A DNA stretch of 64,000 bases from Saccharibacillus qingshengii. GTDB taxonomy: Bacteria > Bacillota > Bacilli > Paenibacillales > Paenibacillaceae. Positions 53,137 through 61,305 of the stretch are shown one piece after another. The DNA is taken from contig NZ_JAAZWC010000007.1 in NCBI RefSeq assembly GCF_013185195.1, forward strand, positions 1-64,000. Reading direction: 5' to 3'. Within the stretch, counting starts at the first letter, position 1; the number at the start of each line of letters is the position of its first letter. Below the pieces are notes generated by a model, which did not search any database, was not told the DNA's origin, and saw only the letters and a list, made by a program, of their open reading frames with translations. Position numbers and translations under genes: made by a program.

Positions 53137-55497
53137 GTGAAAAATTTCACCTTTAAAGTTTTAGCTATTGCCCTTCTTGCAGCTACTGTAAGCACGCCTG
53201 TTCCAAACAAAGCTGACGCTGAACCGCTTAGTTCCAGCACTGCCGCTTGCGCTTTACCCGTATTTGATAACGTTGCTGATGAAATGAATATTAATGGTAT
53301 CTATGACAAGATTGCTATTGGTCCTCGGGGTTCTAGTGAGGAATACGCGCTTAATTTCCCCCTGTGGCAGTCAAAAGGTTTGGCTGTCTATGGCGGACCA
53401 AGCGATATCACGTCAGCGCAAGGACAGTCCAAAGATAGCAGCTCTGCTCAGTGGCGATATCTCGGTTTTGGCTCAGGCAAAAACCCGTACTTCAACATTG
53501 ACTATCCACCAGACGCAGTAGAAACCAATAACGTAAGCACTCGAAAATGGGTAGCTTATCCCGAGGACAAATGGAAAGCTGGAGCCTTGAACTCCAGTCA
53601 TGAAGCTAAGCAACCAACTTGGTATCTGGAATCCAAGCCTAGTGAACGTTCTGAGTGGCTCAAGAACATCGTAGACAAGTATCAAGGAACGGATGCTAAT
53701 CCAGCAGGCAACTGGGCAAAGTTCACTTCCTCCTGGTACTCTACTATCGACAAGTACTTTGTCTGGGAGCAGAAGCCAGGGCAGTCTTATCCGGGTATGG
53801 TAACAGGCTGGCACACAGGCTCTAGTGGTAAGGATTGGTACGATACCTTCTCGATCTCCCCTCTTGGACAAGGCCCGAACAGCGGTGACTTTGGGATCGA
53901 CCTGTTCGAGATGCAAACAGACCTGACCGCCAAGAAAGCGACTATTAACGTGTGGAGCTCCTTTGCGCAAGCAAGCTCGCAGACCCTCTCCTACAAGTTT
54001 GCAACGAATGCCGATGGCAGTGGACAGATCGGTGCCGTCCAGCAGTCTAACCAAAGTATTAAAGGCTATAAAACAAGCGGCGCGAGCGTCACACCCCCTG
54101 CATCCCGGGATGATGTTTTCAAAGATGCTACGCAGGCAGAGATCAGCGCCATGTGTAAAGACATTAAGCGCCTTAACCAGAACGTAGTCAACGAGTCCTC
54201 CGAGGGAGACTTGGCCAAGTTTGTAGAAGCAGCCACAAGACCCCTTTATATCGGGATGTTCGGCTCTTACGCCACGAACAAGGTTGCTTTAACGATCCCA
54301 GATGAGGTTGTTGCTAAAATGAACGCTGGCGAGAAAATGTACCTCATCGCCAACATCAATCCGAACAAGTCTACGGAAGAGATCCTTTGGAGTAACAACC
54401 GGGGAGCATGGGCTGTAGAGGGAGAAGAAGTTCCGTTCAAGACACCACCTATCAAACCGAAAGACATTACCAAAACAACGGCTACTGTTTACTGGCCGAC
54501 CATCCCTGGTGATACACTCGAACACTTTGATGTCACCTGCTCTAATGACAATAAGACAGTAAACCGGTTCAAAAACCTGACTCAACCGTTGACAGGACTT
54601 ACTCCAGCCACAAAATACAACTGTGAGTTAGAAGCTTTCAACAAGGATGGCGACAGCGGCGGCAAGACAACAACAGAGTTTACGACACTGCCCAACGAAC
54701 CGGCTATTCCAAACACCGACCCGGAAAACGAAACTCCGGGTGCTCCGACTTCTCCGGGTGGTAACGGTGGTGGCTGGAAAGAGATTGGCTTGATCCGTGA
54801 AGTCAAAAGCGAGAAGCAGCAAAATATTCCGGTAGCTTATCCAAAGACCTCTGACCAATACAAAGCACTAAAAGATAACGGCGGTGCGACAGCTAATACC
54901 TACTCCCCTTACTTTGGCGAGAAACTTGGTGTGTACGCCATTCCGGAGATTGGTCAGTCTACGTACTCGTGGGACTTCACTTATCAAGAAGATGTTTGGG
55001 ACGATACGCACCACAAAGACTCAAAAGGTAACTGGGTTGGTGATTGGGTGAGCGTTACGAAGGTTGGAACGGAAACTTGCGAAGTCGAATACCCTAAAGC
55101 AGGACCAGCTGGACTTTCCAGTACAACCAGCGATCCGAAAGGCAGATCTTCGGCTGTAACGTCCAAGTGGGGAAAGAACGGTACGATCAAAGTTACAGCT
55201 TCCAGAAAAGACGATTGTGTAGCAAGCGATCCCAAGAACCCAGCCAAAGGACAGGTGAAGTTCACCTACTACGTGCCGACGATGCTGGAGCTTTCGCCAA
55301 GCCTGTTGTTGGACAAAGGCTTCAAGTCCACAACACAAACAATCGATACGGCTAACAAGACGCAGTGGATTGAATTCAATGGAGAAAGTTATTCTCTGGG
55401 TTCGGATGCACGAACCCTTTCCAGCAATAAACTGAACAGCCGAATCGACTTCAAAATGTACTGGTCCAAATACGGCAACGTAAGCACAGGCGGATAA
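53137..55497 (+). CDS. Large secreted protein with fibronectin-III-like domain
   Basis: 786 aa; GTG start with GGGAGGC upstream, 37 bp after SLH B. Sec signal peptide (about 1-28, NKADA-EP). The N-terminal about 30-400 is Trp/Gly-rich with no recognised fold. About 440-520 is a fibronectin type III-like module (PPIKPKDITKTTATVYWPT then LTPATKYNCELEAFN). A Pro/Gly linker at about 525-545 and a C-terminal beta-rich region with paired Cys follow. No LPXTG, SLH or C-terminal membrane anchor is present, so it is either released or held by partners. Probably co-transcribed with SLH B. Confidence 0.8.
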   Translation: MKNFTFKVLAIALLAATVSTPVPNKADAEPLSSSTAACALPVFDNVADEMNINGIYDKIAIGPRGSSEEYALNFPLWQSKGLAVYGGPSDITSAQGQSKDSSSAQWRYLGFGSGKNPYFNIDYPPDAVETNNVSTRKWVAYPEDKWKAGALNSSHEAKQPTWYLESKPSERSEWLKNIVDKYQGTDANPAGNWAKFTSSWYSTIDKYFVWEQKPGQSYPGMVTGWHTGSSGKDWYDTFSISPLGQGPNSGDFGIDLFEMQTDLTAKKATINVWSSFAQASSQTLSYKFATNADGSGQIGAVQQSNQSIKGYKTSGASVTPPASRDDVFKDATQAEISAMCKDIKRLNQNVVNESSEGDLAKFVEAATRPLYIGMFGSYATNKVALTIPDEVVAKMNAGEKMYLIANINPNKSTEEILWSNNRGAWAVEGEEVPFKTPPIKPKDITKTTATVYWPTIPGDTLEHFDVTCSNDNKTVNRFKNLTQPLTGLTPATKYNCELEAFNKDGDSGGKTTTEFTTLPNEPAIPNTDPENETPGAPTSPGGNGGGWKEIGLIREVKSEKQQNIPVAYPKTSDQYKALKDNGGATANTYSPYFGEKLGVYAIPEIGQSTYSWDFTYQEDVWDDTHHKDSKGNWVGDWVSVTKVGTETCEVEYPKAGPAGLSSTTSDPKGRSSAVTSKWGKNGTIKVTASRKDDCVASDPKNPAKGQVKFTYYVPTMLELSPSLLLDKGFKSTTQTIDTANKTQWIEFNGESYSLGSDARTLSSNKLNSRIDFKMYWSKYGNVSTGG

Positions 55498-55518
55498 GAA
55501 AATTTCTCACTAAACCAA

Positions 55519-55546
55519 GGGGAGACTCAAACGAGTCTCCCCTTCT
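55519..55546 (+). terminator. Terminator of the SLH B operon
   Basis: GGGGAGACTC (55519-55528), loop AAAC, GAGTCTCCCC (55533-55542), then TTCTCGC. Strong stem with a short T tail, 22 bp past the stop of the 786-aa gene. Confidence 0.78.
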
Positions 55547-55631
55547 CGCTGTTCCTAGAAGCTTCTCGAACACTGAAAAGTATATGTTCGACGCCTTTTA
55601 TAGAAGACTGGCTTGAAAGGAAAGGCATTTG

Positions 55632-55721
55632 GTGTTTAAAGGTGCCAGGGCTACTTTCCCAAAGCCTTCTGATTTCTTAAGCGATGGAGACCCACGTGTA
55701 AAGCGATACTTTACAAAATAA
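55632..55721 (+). CDS. Possible 29-residue peptide gene
   Basis: GTG-initiated frame (MFKGARATFPKPSDFLSDGD start) with GAAAGGAAAGG about 6 nt upstream and a TAA stop. It is short, and no homologue is known to me. It may be a remnant of a longer gene. The rest of 55722-55890 shows nothing convincing. Confidence 0.2.
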   Translation: MFKGARATFPKPSDFLSDGDPRVKRYFTK

Positions 55722-55897
55722 AAAGAGAATGAACAAGAACCGATTTGGTCACTTGTTGAATCTTGGTGTGTTGCTGGTAGTCGTTTGCGTGCGCTATGGT
55801 CCTTGAAGATGGTGTTTGTGGCTGCTAGCGAGTACATGTTACAGAGATCGTGCAAGGCCAAGGAAGTACGTATAGAAAATGCCTAAGAGGTTTTGGA

Positions 55898-55989
55898 GAA
55901 TGGGTTGTCGCACGGTTAGGTTTTGAAGAATGGGTGGGTTGCTTAGGCGTTTGAGAATGGGTGGTGTAGTTGAGTTTAGCAGAATGGGT
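55898..55989. repeat. Four GAATGGGT direct repeats
   Basis: GAATGGGT occurs at 55898-55905, 55928-55935, 55955-55962 and 55982-55989, spaced 30, 27 and 27 bp, each preceded by A. Another isolated copy occurs in the radC reading frame (about 56394). Spacers are unrelated. It is located at the 3' side of the element radC gene and has no coding potential. Confidence 0.6.
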
Positions 55990-56002
55990 GAAGCGCGATG
56001 GA

Positions 56003-56608
56003 TTATGTTTTGGGCCAGTGGCCAGATTGTTTTAGACTTAGATATTTGGAATGGGTAAGGATTACATGGTCAAGTAGTTCGACGCCAACGATATCGGCAG
56101 CTTGGTCAAGACGATGAGTAAAGAGAATATCAGCTTGGCTTGGCTGGAGAGAACCGCTTGGATGGTTGTGGGCACAGATGATGCTGGCCGCAGAATGTAG
56201 AATAGCTGGACGTAGGATGTCGCGTGGTTGAAGACTGATCGAATTTAAGGAACCTAGAGCAACACGTTCGCAGAGAATAAGTCGGCTGGCAGAGTTAAGA
56301 TACAGGCAGTAAAATTGTTCGTTGTTGGAAAGAGCAAGTTTGGAACGGAGAATGTCGAAGACATGCTGCGGGCTTTGTACTAGAGAATGGGTTGCAGGTG
56401 AAAGACAGGTAAGCGACACGGCGCTGCGGAGCGACTTTACCTGAGCAAGTGTAAGGCCGGAAGCTGTGGCGAGTATGGACGGTTTGGCATGAAGAACGTC
56501 TTCGGCCGTTGGGAACGTGTCAAAGAGACGGTCTAACGGAGCAATGTCTAAGGAAAGGACTTGAGAAAGTTGTTGGACAAGTTTAGGTTGGCTGCGGAAG
56601 TTTAGCAT
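56003..56608 (-). CDS. radC2: RadC-like JAB-domain protein (element copy)
   Basis: 201 aa; ATG at 56608 with AAAGGAG eight bases upstream. C-terminal JAB/MPN-like domain with the metal-binding pattern CAHNHPSGSLQPSQADI and the ending HVILTHSKYLSLKQSG. The N-terminal helix-hairpin-helix part is strongly diverged (LATASGLTLAQVKSLRSAV). It is shorter and clearly different from the chromosomal RadC at 14188-14880. RadC homologues are common on plasmids, islands and prophages; their role is unresolved. Confidence 0.88.
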   Translation of the reverse strand: MLNFRSQPKLVQQLSQVLSLDIAPLDRLFDTFPTAEDVLHAKPSILATASGLTLAQVKSLRSAVSLTCLSPATHSLVQSPQHVFDILRSKLALSNNEQFYCLYLNSASRLILCERVALGSLNSISLQPRDILRPAILHSAASIICAHNHPSGSLQPSQADILFTHRLDQAADIVGVELLDHVILTHSKYLSLKQSGHWPKT

Positions 56609-56782
56609 GTTCACGACTCCTTTAAGAATGATCCACGGAGTCTAACACGTGTATTTTCAGCTCAACAAGACAACCAGACTAGAGCATAACGAAAAGGTAA
56701 AACAGACATAGTGAGGAGTAGAGTTTTGCGAAAAGAGAAGTACCTTCTAGCAGGAAAAGTTTAGAGGTGGCTGGAGATATCA

Positions 56783-56800
56783 GGACAGCAATAGGACAGC
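56783..56800. repeat. Right arm-type site candidate (GGACAGC pair)
   Basis: Exact copy of the 18-mer at 41337-41354, same orientation, about 125 bp inside attR. The stretch 56609-56924 between radC and attR otherwise shows no supported gene. Confidence 0.6.
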
Positions 56801-56924
56801 AGAAGAAACACCGAGCAACCCAGCTTATTTCTTCCGAGCATACCCCCTACTTCAACCAGCCATGTGCTAGGCTTTCGCAGCCCCCTACCCTATCTCAGAT
56901 CCGAGACCCCCCTTTGAGCAACGT

Positions 56925-56972
56925 TGCGCCTTCTAAGCGCACGGTCGGGGGTTCGAATCCCTCCTGGGACGT
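56925..56972 (+). repeat. attR: attR core: 48-bp remnant of tRNA-Arg
   Basis: Exact copy of 41119-41166. It has the T-arm, 3' acceptor strand and most of the anticodon arm but lacks the 5' half, so it cannot fold as a tRNA. It marks the right border of the element. Confidence 0.95.
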
Positions 56973-56980
56973 CCAAAGCA

Positions 56981-57022
56981 AAAGCCCGAGTTCTCGCTAC
57001 CCAGAGAATTCGGGCTTTTTTG
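56981..57022. terminator. Bidirectional terminator, probably the original tRNA-Arg terminator
   Basis: AAAGCCCGA-GTTCTC pairs with GAGAAT-TCGGGCTTT and has TTTTTT after it on the plus strand; the minus-strand tail is TTTTGC. It sits just downstream of attR, where the uninterrupted tRNA gene would have ended. It also faces the 3' end of the stalk-domain gene. Confidence 0.85.
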
Positions 57023-57033
57023 ATGCGCGGAGA

Positions 57034-57606
57034 TCACCTCACCGAAGGCGGAGTCGGCGGCTTGGGAACCGTAGGACCGGAAGGTCCGGGCGGCGATACG
57101 GGAGGACGGGACGGACGGGTTGGGGAAGTCTGGGAATTCCCCGAGTCCGTATTTTTCGTCAGCATCACGCGGCCGCTGTTTTGATCCCAGACCAGGTCGG
57201 CATCGAACAGTTCGGCCGCTACGCGAACAGGGATCATCGTCTTGTTCTCGTAGGACAGCGGAGCGGCGGCAAGCGTAATCGACGTTCCATTGCGCCGGGC
57301 TTCGCGGCTGCCGAGTGTCAGCACGTAACGGTCTCCGCCGCTGCCTCCGGTGATCGTAATCGTCCGCCAGGTCTTGCTGTAGCGGAACGTATAATTGCCC
57401 AGGCCCTGCAGATCGGTCAGCGTCAGATACGTCAGGCCTTTACGCACAAGCACTTCGCCGGAAGCCAGTCTTCCGTTCACGTACACGGTCGCAGCGGCCG
57501 CCGAGGCGGTCTCCGCATACGGCAGCATAGACAGCGGCGCGATCAGCGCCGCCGCGGTTCCCGCCAGCAGAATCTTCTTCATTTTTCCCCCGAATCGTCT
57601 GTTCAT
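57034..57606 (-). CDS. Secreted protein with copper-amine-oxidase N-terminal-like (stalk) domain
   Basis: 190 aa. Signal peptide (about 9-38, ending ETASA-AAA). A single stalk-type domain of about 100 residues follows (VYVNGRLASGEVLVRKGLTYLTLTDLQGLG, then NKTMIPVRVAAELFDADLVWDQNSGRVMLT). A Pro/Ser/Thr-rich tail (about 158-190) resembles a wall-spanning linker. Such domains are common surface modules in Paenibacillaceae; no oxidase catalytic domain is present. RBS AAGGGGGCGG; a Met at residue 9 is an alternative start. Confidence 0.85.
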   Translation of the reverse strand: MNRRFGGKMKKILLAGTAAALIAPLSMLPYAETASAAAATVYVNGRLASGEVLVRKGLTYLTLTDLQGLGNYTFRYSKTWRTITITGGSGGDRYVLTLGSREARRNGTSITLAAAPLSYENKTMIPVRVAAELFDADLVWDQNSGRVMLTKNTDSGNSQTSPTRPSRPPVSPPGPSGPTVPKPPTPPSVR

Positions 57607-57657
57607 GCTTCCGCCCCCTTTGATTGGATAATCCCTTTTAACCTCGCGTCCGGATCT

Positions 57658-59220
57658 TCAACCCCGGGTATGCAGTTTGCTGCGGTATTCGTGCGGCGAG
57701 ATGCCTTCAAGTTCTTTGAATACGCGCGCAAACTGCTTGGCATTCTCCAACCCGACCGCTTCGCCGACTTCGGAAAGTTTCAGTTCCCGGCCCTCCAGCA
57801 GTTTTTTGGCCTGCTCGATTCGGACTTTTTTGAGATACACGACGAAACTTTCTCCCGTGTAGGCTTTGAACGCTTCGCTGAAATACGAATAATTGAGCGA
57901 GACATGGTTGCTGACCGTCGCCATATTGAGCGGACGGGCATAGTTCGCTTCGATAAAGGCGACCGCTTCTTTGAGATTTTCATTCTCCGTATAGGCCAGA
58001 CGAACCTGCTTGATATAGTCGTTCAGACTGGATAGGAGATTCTCCAGGCTGCGGAAATAATCGTGAAAATACCGGAAGTTGTTCCAGTCTCCTACCCTGC
58101 GATACAGTTTCAGCACTTCCATCGAAGCTTCCCCGTAGCGCCGGAATACTTCGTCCAGCACCTTTTCGTTGATCAGGCGCACGGTCTGCTGAATATAGGC
58201 GATATCGATACGGGCCAACTGGTCGATCCGGAAAATGCGATACAGCCGCTCGTTCATCTCCTTCTGCCTGTCGGTTCCCAGCAAATTCCCCAGCATCCGG
58301 ACCTCTTCTTCGGGCGGCGGGAACATCTCCCGTCCTCCTTCGACGACCCGGGCATCGACCAGATGGACACCGGGGTGCAAAAACGTATACTGCAAAGCGC
58401 GGCACGCGGAGCGGTAGCAGCGGGGCAGGTCGTCCAATCCGCTTCCGGCCAGGCCCAGACCGATCAGCAGTCCGCCCAATTCCCGCTTCTCCGCAAGCTG
58501 AGCCAATCTGACAACGCGTTCGGCCGACGAATCGATCAGCACCAAGCGCCCTTCGCGATCCCATAACGCCGCCTGGCAGCCGGACGCCAGCGGACCGTCC
58601 AGCCGTTCGATCAGCGCCGCGAGCTCTTCCCGGTCCATGCTGCCCCCCTGTTCATGCCGATAGGAAACGACCGCAAGCGAGAACGGCGTGCACAGCTCCG
58701 CCCCTTCCGCCGCAAGTTCGCCCCGCACGCGCTCAAGCTCCGCCCCTTCGGCTTCCAGAAGCTGTCCAAGGCCGGCGAGTCTCAGCCTTTTTTTATAATC
58801 CTGCACGGCATCGACCCGCTGGGCATCCGACGTACGGCTGTCCAATTCCTCCTGGGCGCGGGCAAGCGCTTCGAACAGATCTTCGCGGCGGATCGGTTTG
58901 AGCAAATAATCCCGGACCTGAAAACGGATCGCCGTCTTGGCATATTCGAATTCGTCATACCCGCTCAGCACGAGCACAATCGGACCTTCCGCCGCACGCT
59001 GTTCCAGCCGAAGCTGGGCCAGCATCTCCATTCCGTTCATGACGGGCATCCGAATATCGGTAATGACAATCTCAGCCGGCTGCAGCCGATGCATCTCCAG
59101 CGCTTCGCGCCCGTTTGCCGCCAGGCGAATCTCGCAGGCTCCTCCCCATTCCCGTTCAATCATGACTTTCAGTCCCAGACGGATGTTTTTCTCGTCGTCC
59201 ACGATCAGAAGCTGTCTCAT
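57658..59220 (-). CDS. Response regulator with AraC-type DNA-binding domain (YesN-like)
   Basis: 520 aa. Receiver domain (about 1-120; LLIVDDEKNIRLGL, phosphorylation Asp in VITDIRMPVMNG, DYLLKPIRREDL), a long central region and a C-terminal AraC HTH pair (about 415-515; MATVSNHVSLNYSYFSEAFKAYTGESF and ISPHEYR). The ATG at 59220 overlaps the kinase stop by 4 nt, so the pair is translationally coupled. It probably activates the adjacent sugar ABC transporter genes, as is typical of this arrangement. Confidence 0.93.
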   Translation of the reverse strand: MRQLLIVDDEKNIRLGLKVMIEREWGGACEIRLAANGREALEMHRLQPAEIVITDIRMPVMNGMEMLAQLRLEQRAAEGPIVLVLSGYDEFEYAKTAIRFQVRDYLLKPIRREDLFEALARAQEELDSRTSDAQRVDAVQDYKKRLRLAGLGQLLEAEGAELERVRGELAAEGAELCTPFSLAVVSYRHEQGGSMDREELAALIERLDGPLASGCQAALWDREGRLVLIDSSAERVVRLAQLAEKRELGGLLIGLGLAGSGLDDLPRCYRSACRALQYTFLHPGVHLVDARVVEGGREMFPPPEEEVRMLGNLLGTDRQKEMNERLYRIFRIDQLARIDIAYIQQTVRLINEKVLDEVFRRYGEASMEVLKLYRRVGDWNNFRYFHDYFRSLENLLSSLNDYIKQVRLAYTENENLKEAVAFIEANYARPLNMATVSNHVSLNYSYFSEAFKAYTGESFVVYLKKVRIEQAKKLLEGRELKLSEVGEAVGLENAKQFARVFKELEGISPHEYRSKLHTRG

Positions 59221-61112
59221 TCGTCCCATCCCCCTCCGGTAAGCAGCACTTTCGGAATCGTCAGTACAACGCGCGTATACACGCCTTTTTCGCTCTCCAG
59301 AAACAGTCCGTATTCCGCCCCGTAGAACAGCCGGATACGCTGATGTACGTTGCGCAGGCCGATCCCGCCGAGCTTGACCCCCGTATAGGCCGAACCGGGC
59401 CCGTCGTCTCCGGTCTTTCGAATCTCTTCGTTCAGTTGGGCCAGCCGCTGCGGGTCCAGCCCGTCCCCGTTGTCCGTCATCCGGATCTCGATCCTGGAAG
59501 CTTCCGCTTCATATGCTTCGATCCGAAACGTCCGCCGTTCGCCTTCTCCGAGTTCCTGCCAGGCATGCTTCACGGCATTCTCCACAATCGGCTGCAGCGA
59601 CATTTTGAGAATCTCCAGTTCCATAAAAGGTTTGGGAATCTCGCAGCTCAGTTCGACCGGCTCGTCGAAACGGATATTGGTCACTTCGATATAATTTTCG
59701 ATATGGCGCATCTCGTCTTTTAGCTTGACGTATTCCCCGGTCCATTTGAAGTTGTAGCGCATCATGCCTCCGAGCGAGGTCAGGGCGTCCGAAATTTTGC
59801 GTTGATCTTCGATTTCGGCCAGCATCTTGATATTTTCAAGCGTATTGTACAGGAAATGCGAATCGATCTGATTGTACAAGGTGCGCAGCTCGGCTTCTTT
59901 CATCAGGGCCTGCTTGCGCACCGCTTCGGCAATCAGCTCGTTGATCGTCTGGGTCATCTTGTTGAAATGATGCGCCAGTGCGCCGATCTCGCCTCCTCCC
60001 CGGATCGGAAGCGAAGGCTGAAGCTCTCCTTTTCGCACTTTTTTCATGGCGTCGGCCAGATGTTTGAGATTTTTGAGAATAAACGAGTTCATGATATAAG
60101 TCAGCAGCGCCAGCACAAGGACGAACCCGATATTGGCGTAGATCAGCATGCCCCGCGTGCGATTCACGTCTTTGAGCACCTTTTCCAGCGATACGGCGTT
60201 CAACAGATAGGCATCCATCCGCTCTACCGGCGTATAGATCATCAGATAGGATTTGCCCCCTTGTTCATAACGGAAAAATCCGTCGGCGATATTCGGGACT
60301 TCTCCGGGATCGCCGAGCGCACGCAGCCTGGACACCGAATCTTGGATGACCGGCGATTCCGGAGGCAGCGCTTCTTCGGATTCCCGGGTGTATACGCCGC
60401 TTCGAGTGACCAGCAGCATTTGCGATCCGTCTTCCTGCAGTTCCCCGAACGTTCTCGGGGAAAACTGGTCCAGCTGCATATCCACCTGCACGACGCCGAT
60501 ATGCTGGTCTTTGGGCAGATTGACTTCCCGCAGCAAAGACAGTTTCGGCGGATCTTCCTCCGTCGCGCTTACATCCTGCAGAGCTTCTTCCGATTGGAAA
60601 TACCAGATCTGCCTTTCGCCAAGACCCTGTGTCAGTTTAAACCAGGGCTGCTTGCGGACACGGCTCTCCCGGAAAATAATCGGCCAAATCTCGTAATTGC
60701 GTTCATTGGCCGTATACAATCGAAGATGAAGCAGCGCGGGGTTGTTGATCTGGATCCGGGCCAGATTGGCGTAGGCCGTATTGTTGAAATCGACCAGTTC
60801 GGCCGCCGTCGGATCGACCTGCTCGGTGAGATAACGCCTCACGTCCTGGTCGGACAAAGGCAGCTGGGCCGCCCGTTCCATCGTTTCGATCTGGTTGACG
60901 ATCACCTGCTTCTCGCTCTGCATCAAGTATTCGCTTTTGAGCCGGGCATCTTCGACATAACTCTCCTGGATATCTTCGTACAAATACGTCGACAGCAGCG
61001 TACTCGGAATCAAAATGAGCAGCGCGTAAGCAGTTACCAACCGGCTCTGCAGCGACCTCGTTTGCAGCCAGCGAAGAACCGCGGCGCCCGCGTCCCTGCC
61101 TTTTCGTCGCAT
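59217..61112 (-). CDS. Sensor histidine kinase, YesM family
   Basis: 631 aa; ATG at 61112 with GGGAGGGG upstream. Transmembrane helix at about 22-45, large extracellular sensor (about 46-295), second helix (about 300-325) and HAMP (about 325-378). A His_kinase segment has the phospho-accepting His in LYNQIDSHFLYNTLENIK. HATPase_c has N-box IVENAVKHAW and G-box DNGDGLD/GGIGLRNV. Partner of the response regulator it overlaps. The signal is unknown; an extracellular carbohydrate is likely by context. Confidence 0.94.
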   Translation of the reverse strand: MRRKGRDAGAAVLRWLQTRSLQSRLVTAYALLILIPSTLLSTYLYEDIQESYVEDARLKSEYLMQSEKQVIVNQIETMERAAQLPLSDQDVRRYLTEQVDPTAAELVDFNNTAYANLARIQINNPALLHLRLYTANERNYEIWPIIFRESRVRKQPWFKLTQGLGERQIWYFQSEEALQDVSATEEDPPKLSLLREVNLPKDQHIGVVQVDMQLDQFSPRTFGELQEDGSQMLLVTRSGVYTRESEEALPPESPVIQDSVSRLRALGDPGEVPNIADGFFRYEQGGKSYLMIYTPVERMDAYLLNAVSLEKVLKDVNRTRGMLIYANIGFVLVLALLTYIMNSFILKNLKHLADAMKKVRKGELQPSLPIRGGGEIGALAHHFNKMTQTINELIAEAVRKQALMKEAELRTLYNQIDSHFLYNTLENIKMLAEIEDQRKISDALTSLGGMMRYNFKWTGEYVKLKDEMRHIENYIEVTNIRFDEPVELSCEIPKPFMELEILKMSLQPIVENAVKHAWQELGEGERRTFRIEAYEAEASRIEIRMTDNGDGLDPQRLAQLNEEIRKTGDDGPGSAYTGVKLGGIGLRNVHQRIRLFYGAEYGLFLESEKGVYTRVVLTIPKVLLTGGGWDE

Positions 61113-61305
61113 CGGTTCCCCTCCCGCCTTGGTTCGCGCGGCATACGCCGCGGTCAAGCCTTTCTATCATATAAAGACGCGCAGCCAGCGACAAGACCCA
61201 AACCCGCAAAACGGACCTCAAGCCCCGGGATCTTGCTCCGGGGCTTGGGACCGTTTGAACTGCTGCGGCTGCGATCAGTCGCGGCCTTATTGAGGCGAAT
61301 ACCGG

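Larger units (their letters stand above)
41167..56972. mobile_element. Integrative element in tRNA-Arg (about 15.8 kb)
   Basis: Bounded by 48-bp att duplications, with a tyrosine integrase (46764-47885) and a primase/ATPase replication module (41545-46076). It also has a candidate iteron origin (46158-46540), regulators, and cargo coding for surface and secreted proteins and a RadC homologue. Composition is visibly more AT-rich than the flanks, most strongly at 44-46 kb. No capsid, tail, terminase, lysis, relaxase, coupling-protein or type IV secretion genes are seen, so it is neither a complete prophage nor a self-conjugative ICE. A phage satellite or an integrated replicating plasmid-like element fits best. 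Confidence 0.9.

Noticed and set aside
55598-55861. 87-codon minus-strand frame in the gap after the Fn3 protein gene
   Set aside because: TTG start without an RBS, no recognisable motif, and it runs toward the terminator of the opposite operon.
55898-55989. Possible degenerate CRISPR array of GAATGGGT units
   Set aside because: Repeat identity covers only eight or nine bases, spacers are 18-22 bp, and no cas genes are nearby.
41167-56972. Complete prophage or self-conjugative ICE
   Set aside because: No terminase, portal, capsid, tail, lysis, relaxase, coupling-protein or type IV secretion genes could be recognised.
56925-56998. Second functional tRNA-Arg gene
   Set aside because: Only the 3' 48 bp are present; the 5' acceptor strand and D-arm are missing, so it cannot fold as a tRNA.
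61219-61245. Intrinsic terminator after the solute-binding protein gene
   Set aside because: The GC-rich hairpin is convincing, but no U-run follows in either direction, so I did not list it as a terminator.
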